Assembly: GCF_004331675.1 (NCBI RefSeq)
Contig: NZ_SJSN01000010.1
Coordinates: 1 to 64,000, forward strand
Source of the DNA: Pedobacter frigidisoli
GTDB taxonomy: Bacteria; Bacteroidota; Bacteroidia; Sphingobacteriales; Sphingobacteriaceae
Reading direction: 5' to 3'
Length of the DNA: 64,000 nt
Shown here piece after piece: positions 52,196 through 61,728 of the stretch. Both the position numbers and the translations under genes were made by a program. Below the pieces are notes generated by a model. The model saw only the letters and a list, made by a program, of their open reading frames with translations. It was not told the DNA's origin and made no database searches. Within the stretch, counting starts at the first letter, position 1. The number at the start of each line of letters is the position of its first letter.

Positions 52196-52378
52196 TTACT
52201 TTTTTACGGTGATGGTTCTTCCTGTAACCAGATGAAATTCGTAAATTCTGTACAAACCGTCATCGCTAATCTCTATGGTTTCTACCAATCCCGTTTTGCT
52301 AAAGGTATCGGTCACCATATTCCCAATCCTAACTTCTTGAAGTACATCACTTGGTGTATCGTTATTCAATCTAATCAT
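52196..52378 (-). CDS. Small protein of unknown function
   Basis: A 60-residue protein: MIRLNNDTPSDVLQEVRIGN, then MVTDTFSKTGLVETIEISDD and a short basic end. It looks like a single beta-rich domain (SH3/KOW-like alternation) with no membrane segment or signal. I do not recognise a family. It is co-directional with the lipocalin (40 bp away) and gntP (26 bp away). Its real-gene status rests on composition and tight spacing. Confidence 0.5.
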   Translation of the reverse strand: MIRLNNDTPSDVLQEVRIGNMVTDTFSKTGLVETIEISDDGLYRIYEFHLVTGRTITVKK

Positions 52379-52417
52379 GCTGTAAATGTATTACTAATTG
52401 AATTAAAGCCTAAATTA

Positions 52418-52959
52418 TTATTGATCATGTTTTGTCCAAACTAGGGTGGAGGTATCATAACCTAAAGCTTGTGCTTTTTTAAGGTATTCTGCCTTGACAT
52501 TTTCGGGGATGCTCGGTTTTCTTGCTAAGATCCAAAGGTAATCCAGGTTATTGCCAGCAATTAACGCGAACTGATAATCTTCATCAATTTGAATAACATT
52601 GTAGCCCGCATAAAAAGGACCGAAAAAGGAAACCTTTAACCTCCCCTCATCGCTATTATTTACAAACTTCGCCTTGCCAACACTTTGCTTCCATTCCTTT
52701 TTCACGTAGTTGTAACCACGGTTATCCACCTTAATGGCGCCATCATCTTTAAGTGAATACGTCGCCGTAACATTGTTCAGGTTTTTCTCAAACTTGAAAT
52801 CCATTCGGGCAATCTCATACCATTTGCCCAGATATTATCTTTTTTGAAAGGCTTTACTGCGGTTGCTCCCTTTGGTATAGAAACGCAGGAAACGAGGTTT
52901 ATCGCTATTGCCCCAACTCCTAAGGTTAGGAGTAATAATTTGGTTTTTTTATTCATCAT
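52418..52959 (-). pseudogene. Lipocalin (Blc-like lipoprotein) broken by a one-base frameshift
   Basis: The N-terminal frame (from 52959 or 52956) gives a lipoprotein signal peptide with Cys in INLVSCVS and goes on to KPFKKD. Just after, around 52831-52840, the frame changes by one base: in the other frame the same DNA reads YLGKWYEIARMDFKFEKNL, the universal lipocalin GxW motif, and continues to 52418 (ATYSLKDDGAIKVDNRGYN, LWILARKPSIPENVKAEYL). With one extra A in the GATAATATC run the two halves join into one protein of about 180 residues. It is either a mutated gene or a sequencing error; Blc lipocalins store or transport lipids in the outer membrane. Confidence 0.85.
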
Positions 52960-53009
52960 GCTCTAATTTTCAAAGAATAACATCACCAGCAGAAAAATGT
53001 TCCAAATAG

Positions 53010-53303
53010 TCAAATAAGCGTATTAAACTTCGATTCGATATGGTTTTTAGCTTGTTTTTGAAATGCCTCTGGCGTTTGCTGCGTTTGCTTTTTAAAAAAC
53101 CTGCTGAAATATGGTCGATCAGAAAAGCCTAAATCGTAAGCAATTTCCTTAATGGTAAGCTCGCTGTGGATGATTTTTCTTTTGACCTCCAAAATGATGC
53201 GATCATGAATAATCTGCATACCGGTTTTATTCAGCTTTTCCTTAAGAATCTGATTCAGTCGCTTAGAGCTAATGCCAATTTTCCCTGCATAAAAATCTGT
53301 ATG
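53010..53303 (-). pseudogene. C-terminal DNA-binding domain of an AraC-family regulator, N-terminus missing
   Basis: The frame reads from a TAA just upstream of 53303: FYAGKIGISSKRLNQILKE, GMQIIHDRIILEVKRKIIHS, LTIKEIAYDLGFSDRPYFSR and FFKKQTQQTPEAFQKQ, the two helix-turn-helix units of AraC. The ligand-binding domain is absent and an internal ATG at 53219 gives only half. The truncation point coincides with the start of another remnant, so a deletion or insertion cut it here. Confidence 0.85.
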
Positions 53304-53640
53304 TTAAAAATGATAATGGAGAAATTTTGGTAGAAAATCCTTTGGAGGTAGAAAGCTATTTCAAATACCCAGATTTAACGTTTCAATGTGAGTTTTTAGC
53401 AAAACAATACAAGAGACCATTCAGGAAGATATTTCTGAGAACTACAATTTATTTTGCGTTACGATGAACTTAAGCATGCAATTCAGAATATTGTTGATAT
53501 GCCAGATAAGGAAATTAATAGTATGATTGTATTTCATCACCAAAATAAAGGATGTTTTCCAAAGCGTAGAAGAACTGATTTCGTTAAGTTAATGGATGAG
53601 GAGATTCAAAAAATGTAAGAAATTTACAATGAAATTTTTA
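53304..53640 (+). pseudogene. Decayed remnant of an unidentified gene
   Basis: In several frames, with stops between, the plus strand gives protein-like pieces: LYVKNDNGEILVENPLEVES and FKYPDLTFQCEFLAKQYK (first frame), then YDELKHAIQNIVDMPDKEIN with FPKRRRTDFVKLMDEEIQKM (second frame), a TAA in place of a Glu codon and EIYNEIFN before a final stop. The last block reminds me of the C-terminal tails of some Fic-family proteins, but this is weak. At least two frameshifts and a nonsense change show that it is dead. Confidence 0.45.
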
Positions 53641-53745
53641 ATTAATACTTGTTCTTATGGTAAGGAATATTGATTTTTGATATTTTACAGTATCAAAAAA
53701 CGCCCATCCTTATCGGTATGAGCGCTAGTTGTTTGATTATTGTTT

Positions 53746-53937
53746 TTAATGCTTCACATCGGCAGGAGCATTTGTAGTAGAATCGGCTGTGGTATCAGCA
53801 CTTGTACTATCAACTACCTTATTGGTATCTGCATATTTGTACATGCTATCAGCATTTTCCTGATCTGCTTTTTTACCGCTACACGCTGCCAATCCCAAAC
53901 CAAGGGACGCAACTAAGATTAATATTTTTGCTTTCAT
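53746..53937 (-). CDS. Small lipoprotein
   Basis: A 63-residue lipoprotein from the ATG at 53937 (a TTG two codons earlier is not needed). Signal peptide with lipobox LGLAACSGKK (Cys about residue 19), then a low-complexity tail rich in Asp, Ser, Thr and Ala (DSTSADTTADSTTNAPAD). Typical small surface or periplasmic lipoprotein of this phylum; function unknown. Confidence 0.75.
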   Translation of the reverse strand: MKAKILILVASLGLGLAACSGKKADQENADSMYKYADTNKVVDSTSADTTADSTTNAPADVKH

Positions 53938-54003
53938 GTTCAACTTTATTGGTATTTAAATACAATCCTTTTTAAAAGCGAATTGTTTTGGCAAAAGGGA
54001 TAT

Positions 54004-54259
54004 TAATTAACCACAGATAAGAAAGGATAGGCACAGATAAAGAATAACAACCCAAGTCTGTGTGATCTGTGTAGTCTGCGGCTAAAACCTAAGCCCCAAG
54101 CTTTACCAAATGATAAAACACATAAAAATTAACAACCCAAATCTGCGTTTATCTGTGCAAATCTGCGGGAAAAGTTAAGCTTCTGGCGTCACTAAATAAT
54201 TATCCATATAAAAATTAATAACCCAAATCTGTGTTTATCTGTGCAAATCTGTGGCAAAA
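54004..54259. repeat. Three tandemly placed copies of an AAATCTGTGTTTATCTGTGC-type repeat
   Basis: Copies near 54041-54088, 54123-54174 and 54209-54259 share AATAACCCAAATCTG and ATCTGTGCAAATCTGCGG; an inverse piece (CCACAGATAAG ... GCACAGATAAAG) lies at 54011-54041. It fills the gap between the small lipoprotein and the ABC permease gene. No open frame. Repeats with this wording are common in Bacteroidota genomes. Confidence 0.75.
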
Positions 54260-54267
54260 ATCTTCCT

Positions 54268-56802
54268 TTAACCCTCGGTTCTCAAAATCTTTAGTGGAGG
54301 CTGATTTAAGATACTTCTAGTACTTAATACTCCGGTAACCACCACAATTAACATAACAGAGCCAAACAATAAAAGGGTAGGTACAAATGGCGGAACAAAG
54401 TTTGCATCGAAAGTAAATTTGGCCAATGCCCAACTTCCGCCTAGTGCCAAAATTAATCCTGCACCTGCTGCAAAAGCACCTAAAAAGAAATATTCAATAG
54501 CGTTTATGGCCAAAATCTGTTTTCTACTGGCCCCCATTGTTCTCAATAATATACTTTCCTTTATTCGTTGATTTTTACTGGTAAGTACAGCAGAGATTAA
54601 TACAATCCAACCGGTTACCATACTAAAGCCTGCCATGAACTGGATTACAAAACCGATTTTACTCAACAATTCATCTAATAGTTTTAATACGAGGTCTAAG
54701 TCTATTACCGAAACGTTAGGGAATTTTTGAACAACTTCCCCTTGAAACTTCGCCGACATTTCGCTGGTGGATACTCTCGTCATCAGGACGTGAAACTGCG
54801 GTGCCTCCTCTAATACACCAGCCGGAAATACCACCCTAAAGTTGGTTTGCATTTTGCTCCAATTTACTTCTCTAAAGCTTCCAACAACAGTAGGAATCAT
54901 CATTCCCTGTACATTGAATAATATTTTGTCATTAAGACCAACATTAATTTGTTGCGCATAGCGCTGATCCAATGAAATGTAAATCGTTTCTCCAGATTTT
55001 ATCCTTCCTATCCATTTTCCTTCTACAATTTTCTCAGCAGCAGTAAGGCTATCCTGATAAGTTGCCCTAATCTCATTTCGATAAGCACGACGGTTATTGG
55101 TATCAGCATTGGCTTTCTTTCCATTAATCTCCTCAATCCGCATCGTAATCACCGGAACTTGATTCATCAAGGGTAACTTGAAAGCTTTCGTTAAACTATC
55201 TAAACCCTCTTTTTGGGTATTCTGAATATCGAACATCACCATATTTGGCTGATTACTTCCTGATGAAAGCGTAACCCTGTTCATTAAAATTCCCTGAACA
55301 AAAAACAGTGTGCAGATAAAAGCGGTTGATAATCCAATCGAAACAGTAAGCATTAAGGTTTGGTTGTTTGGACGATAAAGATTTGCAAAACCTTGCCGCC
55401 ACAAATAACTAGATGATTTAGGTAAAAGCTTTTTCACCAAGAACATCAACAATTTCGATAAAACAATAAGCAAGATGAAAGCAATGCCAATACTTAAGGT
55501 AAAAGCCAATGTTTGTACCCAGGTTTTCATTTGTAAATGGGTAAATCCCGTTACAAAGGCAGCCATAAGAATGTATACCAGCCAGGTTAAGGGATCTCTT
55601 TTTCCGCCAGCTTTTTCAAATGAGATTCTTATTGCGTTTAATGGGGAAATCTTTCGCACAGCTAACAGCGAGGGCAATGCAAACAGGATCGAGATAATAA
55701 GTCCAAGCAAAATACCCTGACCAACGGCTGGCCATGAAACCTGCATGGTAATTTCAACTGGAAGAAAATCCTTTAGTACCAATGGAAGTAAAAACTGGAT
55801 TGCTGTCCCCAATATAGAGCCGAGAAGCGCTGCAATAAGTCCGATAAAAAAAATCTGGACAAGATAGATCAAGAAAGCGTGGCGAGACTTTAGTCCGAGG
55901 CACCTCAAGGTTGCAATTGCACTAAGTTTTTCCTGGATGTAAACATGAATGGCGCTTCCAACGCCAACGCAACCTAACAATAATGCAATAAATCCCGATA
56001 ATGCCAAAAAGCGATTTACGTCCTTAAATGATCTTCCTGTTTGCTCCTTTCTGGATTCAACCGTATCGGCATCAAAGCCCTCTTTCTCTAATTTGGGCTC
56101 ATTCTTTTTTACCCACTCATCCACACCCGATGGATCATTATAGCGGTAGTAAAATTTATTGTTAATCCTACTTCCTGTTTTAATCAGGTTGGTTTTATCT
56201 AAGTATTTTAAGGGAATATAAACTGTTGGCGCAACACTTGAGGCGATCCCGGTTTGCCCAGGGGCCTTAATCAGTGTGCCTAAAATCTTAAAGTTAAGCT
56301 CGCCCACTTTTACCGAATCTCCAACCTTGGCGCCAAATTGGAGCATCAAGGTTTGATCAACCAATGCATATTGATCATTTTGAAAACCATCCGCTGCCTT
56401 TGCAGGAATGGTTTCTATAATTCCATAATAAGGATATTTTCCCTGCAGCGCTTTCATTTGCACTAATCTACTTCCGCCACCTTTTTGGAAATAGATCATT
56501 GATGCAAAGGTTTTCTCCTGAGAGCGATCATCGCCAAGCGTATCGAGCATTTTCTGCATCGCTTTGCTTACGCCTTTTCTACTATCTAAAACTAAGTCTG
56601 CTCCCGTTAGTTCCTTTGCCTGCGAATCGATATCACGTTGAAGATTATCCTTAAAAGAATACACAGCAACAAGCGCCGCAATACCCAAAACGATAGAGGA
56701 TATAAAAAGCAACAAGCGAGAGCGGTTCTTTCTACTATCTCTCCAGGCCATCTTAAATAGCCAGGAAAATTTAATATTCTGCTTCGGAATTTGATTAGGC
56801 AT
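54268..56802 (-). CDS. FtsX-family ABC transporter permease (YbbP type)
   Basis: An 844-residue permease with an N-terminal helix (about 30-52), a large periplasmic MacB_PCD-like domain, three helices around 265-385 (FLALSGFIALLLGCVGVGSA, ATLRCLGLKSRHAFLIYLVQ), a second half of the same plan (helices near 410-460, 485-510) and the final FtsX unit (ILLRTMGASRKQILAINAIE near 760). It works with the ATPase encoded next (8-bp overlap). In Proteobacteria the ybbA-ybbP pair next to tesA is conserved and probably exports or extracts lipids or lipoproteins; the third gene is also present here. Confidence 0.9.
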   Translation of the reverse strand: MPNQIPKQNIKFSWLFKMAWRDSRKNRSRLLLFISSIVLGIAALVAVYSFKDNLQRDIDSQAKELTGADLVLDSRKGVSKAMQKMLDTLGDDRSQEKTFASMIYFQKGGGSRLVQMKALQGKYPYYGIIETIPAKAADGFQNDQYALVDQTLMLQFGAKVGDSVKVGELNFKILGTLIKAPGQTGIASSVAPTVYIPLKYLDKTNLIKTGSRINNKFYYRYNDPSGVDEWVKKNEPKLEKEGFDADTVESRKEQTGRSFKDVNRFLALSGFIALLLGCVGVGSAIHVYIQEKLSAIATLRCLGLKSRHAFLIYLVQIFFIGLIAALLGSILGTAIQFLLPLVLKDFLPVEITMQVSWPAVGQGILLGLIISILFALPSLLAVRKISPLNAIRISFEKAGGKRDPLTWLVYILMAAFVTGFTHLQMKTWVQTLAFTLSIGIAFILLIVLSKLLMFLVKKLLPKSSSYLWRQGFANLYRPNNQTLMLTVSIGLSTAFICTLFFVQGILMNRVTLSSGSNQPNMVMFDIQNTQKEGLDSLTKAFKLPLMNQVPVITMRIEEINGKKANADTNNRRAYRNEIRATYQDSLTAAEKIVEGKWIGRIKSGETIYISLDQRYAQQINVGLNDKILFNVQGMMIPTVVGSFREVNWSKMQTNFRVVFPAGVLEEAPQFHVLMTRVSTSEMSAKFQGEVVQKFPNVSVIDLDLVLKLLDELLSKIGFVIQFMAGFSMVTGWIVLISAVLTSKNQRIKESILLRTMGASRKQILAINAIEYFFLGAFAAGAGLILALGGSWALAKFTFDANFVPPFVPTLLLFGSVMLIVVVTGVLSTRSILNQPPLKILRTEG

Positions 56803-57484
56803 AGCTTGCTTTCTCGTCTGATAGGATTATGCCACCTTTTACTTTGATGGTTCTTGAGGTTCTTGCCGCCAATTCTAAGTCGTGGGTAACAATTACCAAG
56901 GTTGTTCCAGCATCTTTATTAAGGTCGAACAGTAATTTAATTACTTTTTCACTGGTTTCCGCATCGAGGTTTCCTGTTGGTTCATCGGCAAATAGAATAG
57001 CAGGTGCATTAGAAAATGCCCTGGCCAAGGAAACACGTTGTTGCTCTCCGCCAGATAATTGAACGGGATAGTGATGCGAGCGATCTGCCAAACCAACTTT
57101 ATCCAATAAATCCATAGCGTGTGCCTTAATGTTCTTTGCACCCCTCAACTCTAGCGGAACCATTACATTTTCTAATGCGGTTAAGGTTGGAAGCAGTTGA
57201 AAGTTTTGGAAAATGAAGCCAACGTATTGATTGCGTACTGCCGCACGTTCATCTTCATTTAATTTTTCAAGGGCAATGCCATTGAGTTCTACCGTTCCGT
57301 TGCTTGCCCGATCTAATCCGGCGCAAAGGCCAAGTAGCGTTGTTTTTCCACTCCCTGATGGGCCCGTAATGGCAACTGTGGAACCTGCATCTATAGAGAA
57401 ATTGATATTGTTGAGAACAGTGAGTTCCTTTCCGGCACTTTGGTAAATTTTGCTTACATTTCGAATGTTCAGTATGCTTTCCAA
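56795..57484 (-). CDS. ABC transporter ATPase (YbbA/LolD type)
   Basis: A 229-residue ATPase: Walker A ITGPSGSGKTTLLGLCAG (about 39-56), Q-loop FIFQNFQLLP, signature VQLSGGEQQRVSLARAF, Walker B AILFADEPTGNLDAE and H-loop VIVTHDLELA. The GNLD after Walker B is typical of the LolD/MacB/YbbA branch. It overlaps the permease gene by 8 bp and is divergent from the esterase gene. Confidence 0.95.
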   Translation of the reverse strand: MESILNIRNVSKIYQSAGKELTVLNNINFSIDAGSTVAITGPSGSGKTTLLGLCAGLDRASNGTVELNGIALEKLNEDERAAVRNQYVGFIFQNFQLLPTLTALENVMVPLELRGAKNIKAHAMDLLDKVGLADRSHHYPVQLSGGEQQRVSLARAFSNAPAILFADEPTGNLDAETSEKVIKLLFDLNKDAGTTLVIVTHDLELAARTSRTIKVKGGIILSDEKASYA

Positions 57485-57585
57485 GTTTCTTATTTTAAGG
57501 ATTTGCTTAATGGATATTTGCCAAACATAACAAGGCTTTGCCTGTTAAGATAATGGTTTTTTTATTAGAGATAGAATTAGATGAT

Positions 57586-58269
57586 ATGTTACGAAAACGC
57601 TTTATAGGCCTATTTGTTTTGGTTTTGATGTTTGCAGCCTGTGGAAATAAACAAGATAAGGGCAAGGATAATGAAACATTAGATTCAGCTGACCAAACTA
57701 CTGCAAATACAAAAATGCAGCAAAAAAATATCCTATTTTTTGGAACCAGCTTAACCGCCGGATATGGATTAGACCCAACCGAGGCTTACCCAGCATTAAT
57801 CCAGAATAGAATTGATTCGCTTAAACTGCTTTATAAGGTAATTAATGGAGGTTTAAGTGGAGAAACATCAGCAGGTGGGAAAGGTCGAATTGATTGGCTT
57901 TTGAAACAACCTGTCGATATTTTTGTGCTTGAGCTTGGTGCAAACGATGGGTTACGTGGCCTGCCCGTAAAACAAACCATAAAAAATCTTCAGGATATCA
58001 TAGATCGGGTAAAGTCTAAATATCCAGATGTGAAATTGGTGATCGCAGGGATGCAAATGCCGCCCAATATGGGTGCGAAATATGCTGCCGATTTTAAGAA
58101 CATCTTCCCCGATCTGGCCAAGAAGAATAATATGGTATTAATTCCCTTTCTCTTGGATAAAGTTGGAGGCATTCCTAAGTTAAATCAGGCAGATGGCATT
58201 CATCCAACAGCCGAGGGAGATAAAATATTGGCAGATAATGTTTGGGTGGTGCTTAAGGATTTACTCTAG
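57586..58269 (+). CDS. SGNH/GDSL esterase (TesA-like), lipoprotein
   Basis: A 227-residue protein from the ATG at 57586 (a TTG at 57538 is not used). Lipobox Cys near residue 18 (VLMFAACGN), a polar linker, then the SGNH blocks: Ser in FFGTSLTAGYGLDP, Gly in GLSGETSAGG, Asn in LELGANDGLRG, and Asp/His in DGIHPTAEGD. It should hydrolyse acyl esters or thioesters at the periplasmic face. Its divergent neighbourhood with the YbbA/YbbP-type pair is conserved across bacteria. Confidence 0.92.
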   Translation: MLRKRFIGLFVLVLMFAACGNKQDKGKDNETLDSADQTTANTKMQQKNILFFGTSLTAGYGLDPTEAYPALIQNRIDSLKLLYKVINGGLSGETSAGGKGRIDWLLKQPVDIFVLELGANDGLRGLPVKQTIKNLQDIIDRVKSKYPDVKLVIAGMQMPPNMGAKYAADFKNIFPDLAKKNNMVLIPFLLDKVGGIPKLNQADGIHPTAEGDKILADNVWVVLKDLL

Positions 58270-58299
58270 GCCACCATCTCCAACCACTTATAACCACGG

Positions 58300-59868
58300 C
58301 TAAAGCACACTGTATAATATCCAATTTTTGCTCTGTTGAACTTTTGTAAGTGTTAAACCATCCTTTTGAAACCTATCGAACGCTTCGGTATTTAACAGAC
58401 TGAAATTTTGGTAAGGATTATTTACGCTTGGCATTAGGATATAGTTTACATTATCTCTTGGAGAGGCAAGTGCAGCCAAAAATGTTTTTTGTGCAGGGAT
58501 AAGAAAACGCTTGCATGAACTTGAGATTGCAATAATTCGGTAGGCTGTAGCATCATCGGCTAAAATTGTTTTCGTAGACGGAATGTTATTAATGTACTTT
58601 GCCATTGTACCATCCTCATCAGGAGTAATTAATTTTTGGTCGAAGATCAAATGCTTAAACTCGGTTACGTATTTTCTTTCCTCTGGAACAGATGAGCTGT
58701 TCATCATAAAATAACCTGTAGCCAATTGTAAAATAATGATGAATAAATACAGCTGGCCCATATATTTCAGGTTCTTAAAATTCTGGGCGTTTAAGATAAT
58801 TCCCCAGCACATACAGATAAATGCAGCATAAAAACCAACTTGAAGAAAAACATCAGGATACTTGATTTTTAAGAACTCCATAAATAGGAACAGGGCAAAT
58901 ACCACGAAAGTATTTCGTAAATTACTTTTAAAAACCGAAAAGCACAAAAGTATCATCGGTGCATAAATCAAGATCTTAATTGTGGTTAAAAAGCTGGTCT
59001 CAGTAATAAACGAACTCACCTGATCTTTCGCAAAACCTGTAAAATTCTCGCTCTGGTTTATCACCGCCAGGTAATTGGCATAAGGGCTATCTAAAAAATA
59101 ATTAGAATCACCGGTATAGGTTTCATTCAAAAGCCTAAAGGCAAAAATTGCGGTAAGTGGTAACGCAAATACGATTAAATAAACTGCAAAGGTTTTATTT
59201 CCCAACTTTCTTCTAATGGAAAGACTGTTAAAGGCGAATGCAATTCTTTCCCATGGATCGCTTTTGGCAATCTGCATCGATTGTAGTGCGGCAACAAAGA
59301 TTACGGGTAGAAGAAACAAGGCCAACCATATAAATTTGAAATTGCAGAATACCAGCATCGTAAAGTAGATACTGGCGACAGAAATATGATAAGAAGTATT
59401 ATACTTGAAGTATTTGTAAAGGGCAGAAATAAAGAGGTAAAAAAAGAGGAGCATCATATAATCGCTCTTGCCAGATACAGCTATGAACAAAAAGGTAGGG
59501 TGAAAAAGAAAAGTTACCAATATCCCCGCAAAAAGCCAATTTTTGTACTGATGGGTTTCAATGGAATTGGCAATGATATAAAATAGTACCGTTGTTCCTA
59601 CGGCAGAGGCAATAAATGGCGCAAACGTACTGTGGAAAATGGAGAATAACCAAGTAGAGAAAAAGGAAAGCTGAGGGAAGGTTAGCCCCACAATGGTTAG
59701 TCGATCTACACCTCCATTACTGAATAGAATTGCTTTTTCGGCAAAGAAAAGTCCCTCGCTACTGTATACGCCCTTAGAGAATAGTGCATAGGCTAACGCA
59801 AGGTAATACAAGAAAAGTACTGCCGATATGGGGTATAATCTATTCTTAAATGGTATCAAACTTTTCAT
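58300..59868 (-). CDS. Multi-pass membrane protein of an exopolysaccharide locus (GT39-like topology)
   Basis: A 522-residue protein from the ATG at 59868, which overlaps the last base of the GT2 stop (TAATG); the frame open to 59958 overlaps the GT2 gene and is not used. About 10-11 helices in the first 410 residues (YPISAVLFLYYLALAYALFS and so on) and a soluble C-terminal part (from about 430). The overall plan resembles GT39/ArnT-type glycosyltransferases, but I see no clear acidic pair in the first loop (GVYSSEGLFFAEKA has a Glu). It may modify or flip the polymer made by the neighbouring GT2. Confidence 0.6.
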   Translation of the reverse strand: MKSLIPFKNRLYPISAVLFLYYLALAYALFSKGVYSSEGLFFAEKAILFSNGGVDRLTIVGLTFPQLSFFSTWLFSIFHSTFAPFIASAVGTTVLFYIIANSIETHQYKNWLFAGILVTFLFHPTFLFIAVSGKSDYMMLLFFYLFISALYKYFKYNTSYHISVASIYFTMLVFCNFKFIWLALFLLPVIFVAALQSMQIAKSDPWERIAFAFNSLSIRRKLGNKTFAVYLIVFALPLTAIFAFRLLNETYTGDSNYFLDSPYANYLAVINQSENFTGFAKDQVSSFITETSFLTTIKILIYAPMILLCFSVFKSNLRNTFVVFALFLFMEFLKIKYPDVFLQVGFYAAFICMCWGIILNAQNFKNLKYMGQLYLFIIILQLATGYFMMNSSSVPEERKYVTEFKHLIFDQKLITPDEDGTMAKYINNIPSTKTILADDATAYRIIAISSSCKRFLIPAQKTFLAALASPRDNVNYILMPSVNNPYQNFSLLNTEAFDRFQKDGLTLTKVQQSKNWILYSVL

Positions 59869-61727
59869 TATTCTGCTTTTTGATTTTGAGTGGTGGTAAC
59901 CTTGCTCAATCCGTGATTTGTCTTTTCCCAATAAAATGGCTTGGTAATTAGCTGCCAAAGCCCCTTGTAGGCAGAAATGGAGTGCATTAGCCAGTAAACG
60001 GGATTAGTGATGGCGTACAAGATCAGCTCGTAATACCTGCGTTTAAAAACGGCAATCATATTCACGTATATCATCAATATATTGCCGATTATGAAATTAA
60101 AGGTAGAAATGTAAAGTACCCAATCTGGAAATATGGTCTTAATGTTCTGGATATCAAATACGAGGTAGCTGATAAATAAAAGGAGTAAGATTGGATAAAC
60201 CAAAAAGGTGATGGGAGTTGCCCCAATAAAGAAATTGAACCCTAGAAATCCTTTCCATCCAATTTTTTGGATCAACTTTGCGGGGTTGCGCATGTGCACC
60301 AAATAGGTTTGCATGTAGCCCTTAATCCACCTCGATCTTTGTCTAATCCAGTTAAAAGTCTCGTTATTTGCCTCTTCATAAGTGGTGGAATTAACCAGAG
60401 CAACCTTATAGCCCTTAGCAAATGCCCGAATGCCCAAATCGGCATCCTCAGTAACATTAAATGGATCCCAGCCGCCCAATTCGATGAGGTTCTTCATTTT
60501 AAAATGATTGCTGGTACCGCCTAATGGGATTGGAATATCCAATGTTCCAAGTCCTGGAAGCATGTAATCGAACCAATATGAATATTCTAGGGTGAACATT
60601 CTGGTTAAGAAGTTCTCGTTCCTGTTGAAATAGTTTAGTGCACACTGAATGCAGATATAGTTTTGGGGTAGCTTACGGAAAAGGGCAACTACTTTTTTCA
60701 ACTGATCCGTATCAGGCACATCCTCAGCATCATAAATGGTAAGGTATTCTCCACGAGAAAAGTGCAACCCATAATTGCAGGCCTTGGGTTTTGTTTTTGG
60801 CATGTGGAAAGGAACTACAATCACCTCGAAAATGGCCGGAAAATCAAGGTCTTTTACGGCGTTGAGGGTTTTGTCGTCGTCTTCTTCAATAAGCAGTTTA
60901 ATATCCAGCTTTTCCCTTGGATAATCCAACGATTGCAGGTTCCAGATCAGCTTACGAATCAATTTGTCTTCCTTGTAAACTGGCAATTGAATGGTGAAAA
61001 CTGGTAAATCATCGTTATCAATCCCTTTTAGCTCTTTCTTGCTCACCGCTTGATAAAGTTCTAGCTTCGATCCCGATAGGGCTAGGTAAAGCTTAAACAC
61101 AATGGCGATTAAAAAGAATGTACTCATCAGGATATTGATGATAATGGAGGTGTTAATGAAATTTAAGAACAATGCAACCACCACCACACCAATTAGCGAA
61201 AAGATTATAACCAGCTGCTTTTGGGTAAAGGTAACCAAGGCAGAACTATCAGGATCTCGGTTAAGCAGTTCGAAAACTGCTGATTTAACATATTTTTCGC
61301 CAAGTAATTTGTGGGCCAGCCACAATATATCCAAATCTGATGCCACCAGAACCACCAATTCCATCCCGAATTTCTCCTGAATCTCAATAAGATCATCAGT
61401 AATATAAGGGGAAGCAACCGCAACAACTAACTTGCCATGTTCCTTTCTAAGTGGAAGAATTAAGTTTCCATCAACTTTCATCAAGTCATTTTGCGACATT
61501 ACAGCTGCATCGATCTGCTCAGCTCGGACATCGATAAAAACATAGCCCTGTTCTTCCAAACACTTCTTAAATTGTTTTCTGCTGATGTAGCCAAAATTGA
61601 GAGCGATCTTAATGAACGAGAGTTGGTTTGAACGCGAAAAATTATTGATATGCGCCAATTGTTCGGCAGTAAGCAGTCCGGCTGAGATCAGTAGATCTTC
61701 TAAGCTTTCTAAGTAGGTATCTGTCAT
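59868..61727 (-). CDS. GT2 glycosyltransferase (polysaccharide synthase) with N-terminal GspE-N/MshEN-like domain
   Basis: A 619-residue membrane enzyme. Residues about 1-150 (SAGLLTAEQLAHINNF, LNFGYISRKQFKKCLEEQGY, NLILPLRKEHGKLVVAVASP) match the GspE-N/MshEN fold. Two helices follow (about 170-215), then a GT2 domain with IEEDDDKT, YDAEDVPD (DxD-type), TEDADLG and RQRSRWIKG (QxxRW), and four or so C-terminal helices. QxxRW GT2s are processive synthases such as BcsA. MshEN domains bind c-di-GMP in some proteins, including the E. coli synthase NfrB; the arginine-rich ligand pattern is not clear here. Starts 1 bp after the upstream gene. Confidence 0.9.
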   Translation of the reverse strand: MTDTYLESLEDLLISAGLLTAEQLAHINNFSRSNQLSFIKIALNFGYISRKQFKKCLEEQGYVFIDVRAEQIDAAVMSQNDLMKVDGNLILPLRKEHGKLVVAVASPYITDDLIEIQEKFGMELVVLVASDLDILWLAHKLLGEKYVKSAVFELLNRDPDSSALVTFTQKQLVIIFSLIGVVVVALFLNFINTSIIINILMSTFFLIAIVFKLYLALSGSKLELYQAVSKKELKGIDNDDLPVFTIQLPVYKEDKLIRKLIWNLQSLDYPREKLDIKLLIEEDDDKTLNAVKDLDFPAIFEVIVVPFHMPKTKPKACNYGLHFSRGEYLTIYDAEDVPDTDQLKKVVALFRKLPQNYICIQCALNYFNRNENFLTRMFTLEYSYWFDYMLPGLGTLDIPIPLGGTSNHFKMKNLIELGGWDPFNVTEDADLGIRAFAKGYKVALVNSTTYEEANNETFNWIRQRSRWIKGYMQTYLVHMRNPAKLIQKIGWKGFLGFNFFIGATPITFLVYPILLLLFISYLVFDIQNIKTIFPDWVLYISTFNFIIGNILMIYVNMIAVFKRRYYELILYAITNPVYWLMHSISAYKGLWQLITKPFYWEKTNHGLSKVTTTQNQKAE

Positions 61728-61728
61728 A

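Noticed and set aside
54004..54259. Possible CRISPR array from spaced repeats
   Set aside because: Only three diverged copies, no constant spacers, no cas genes; it is a dispersed intergenic repeat.
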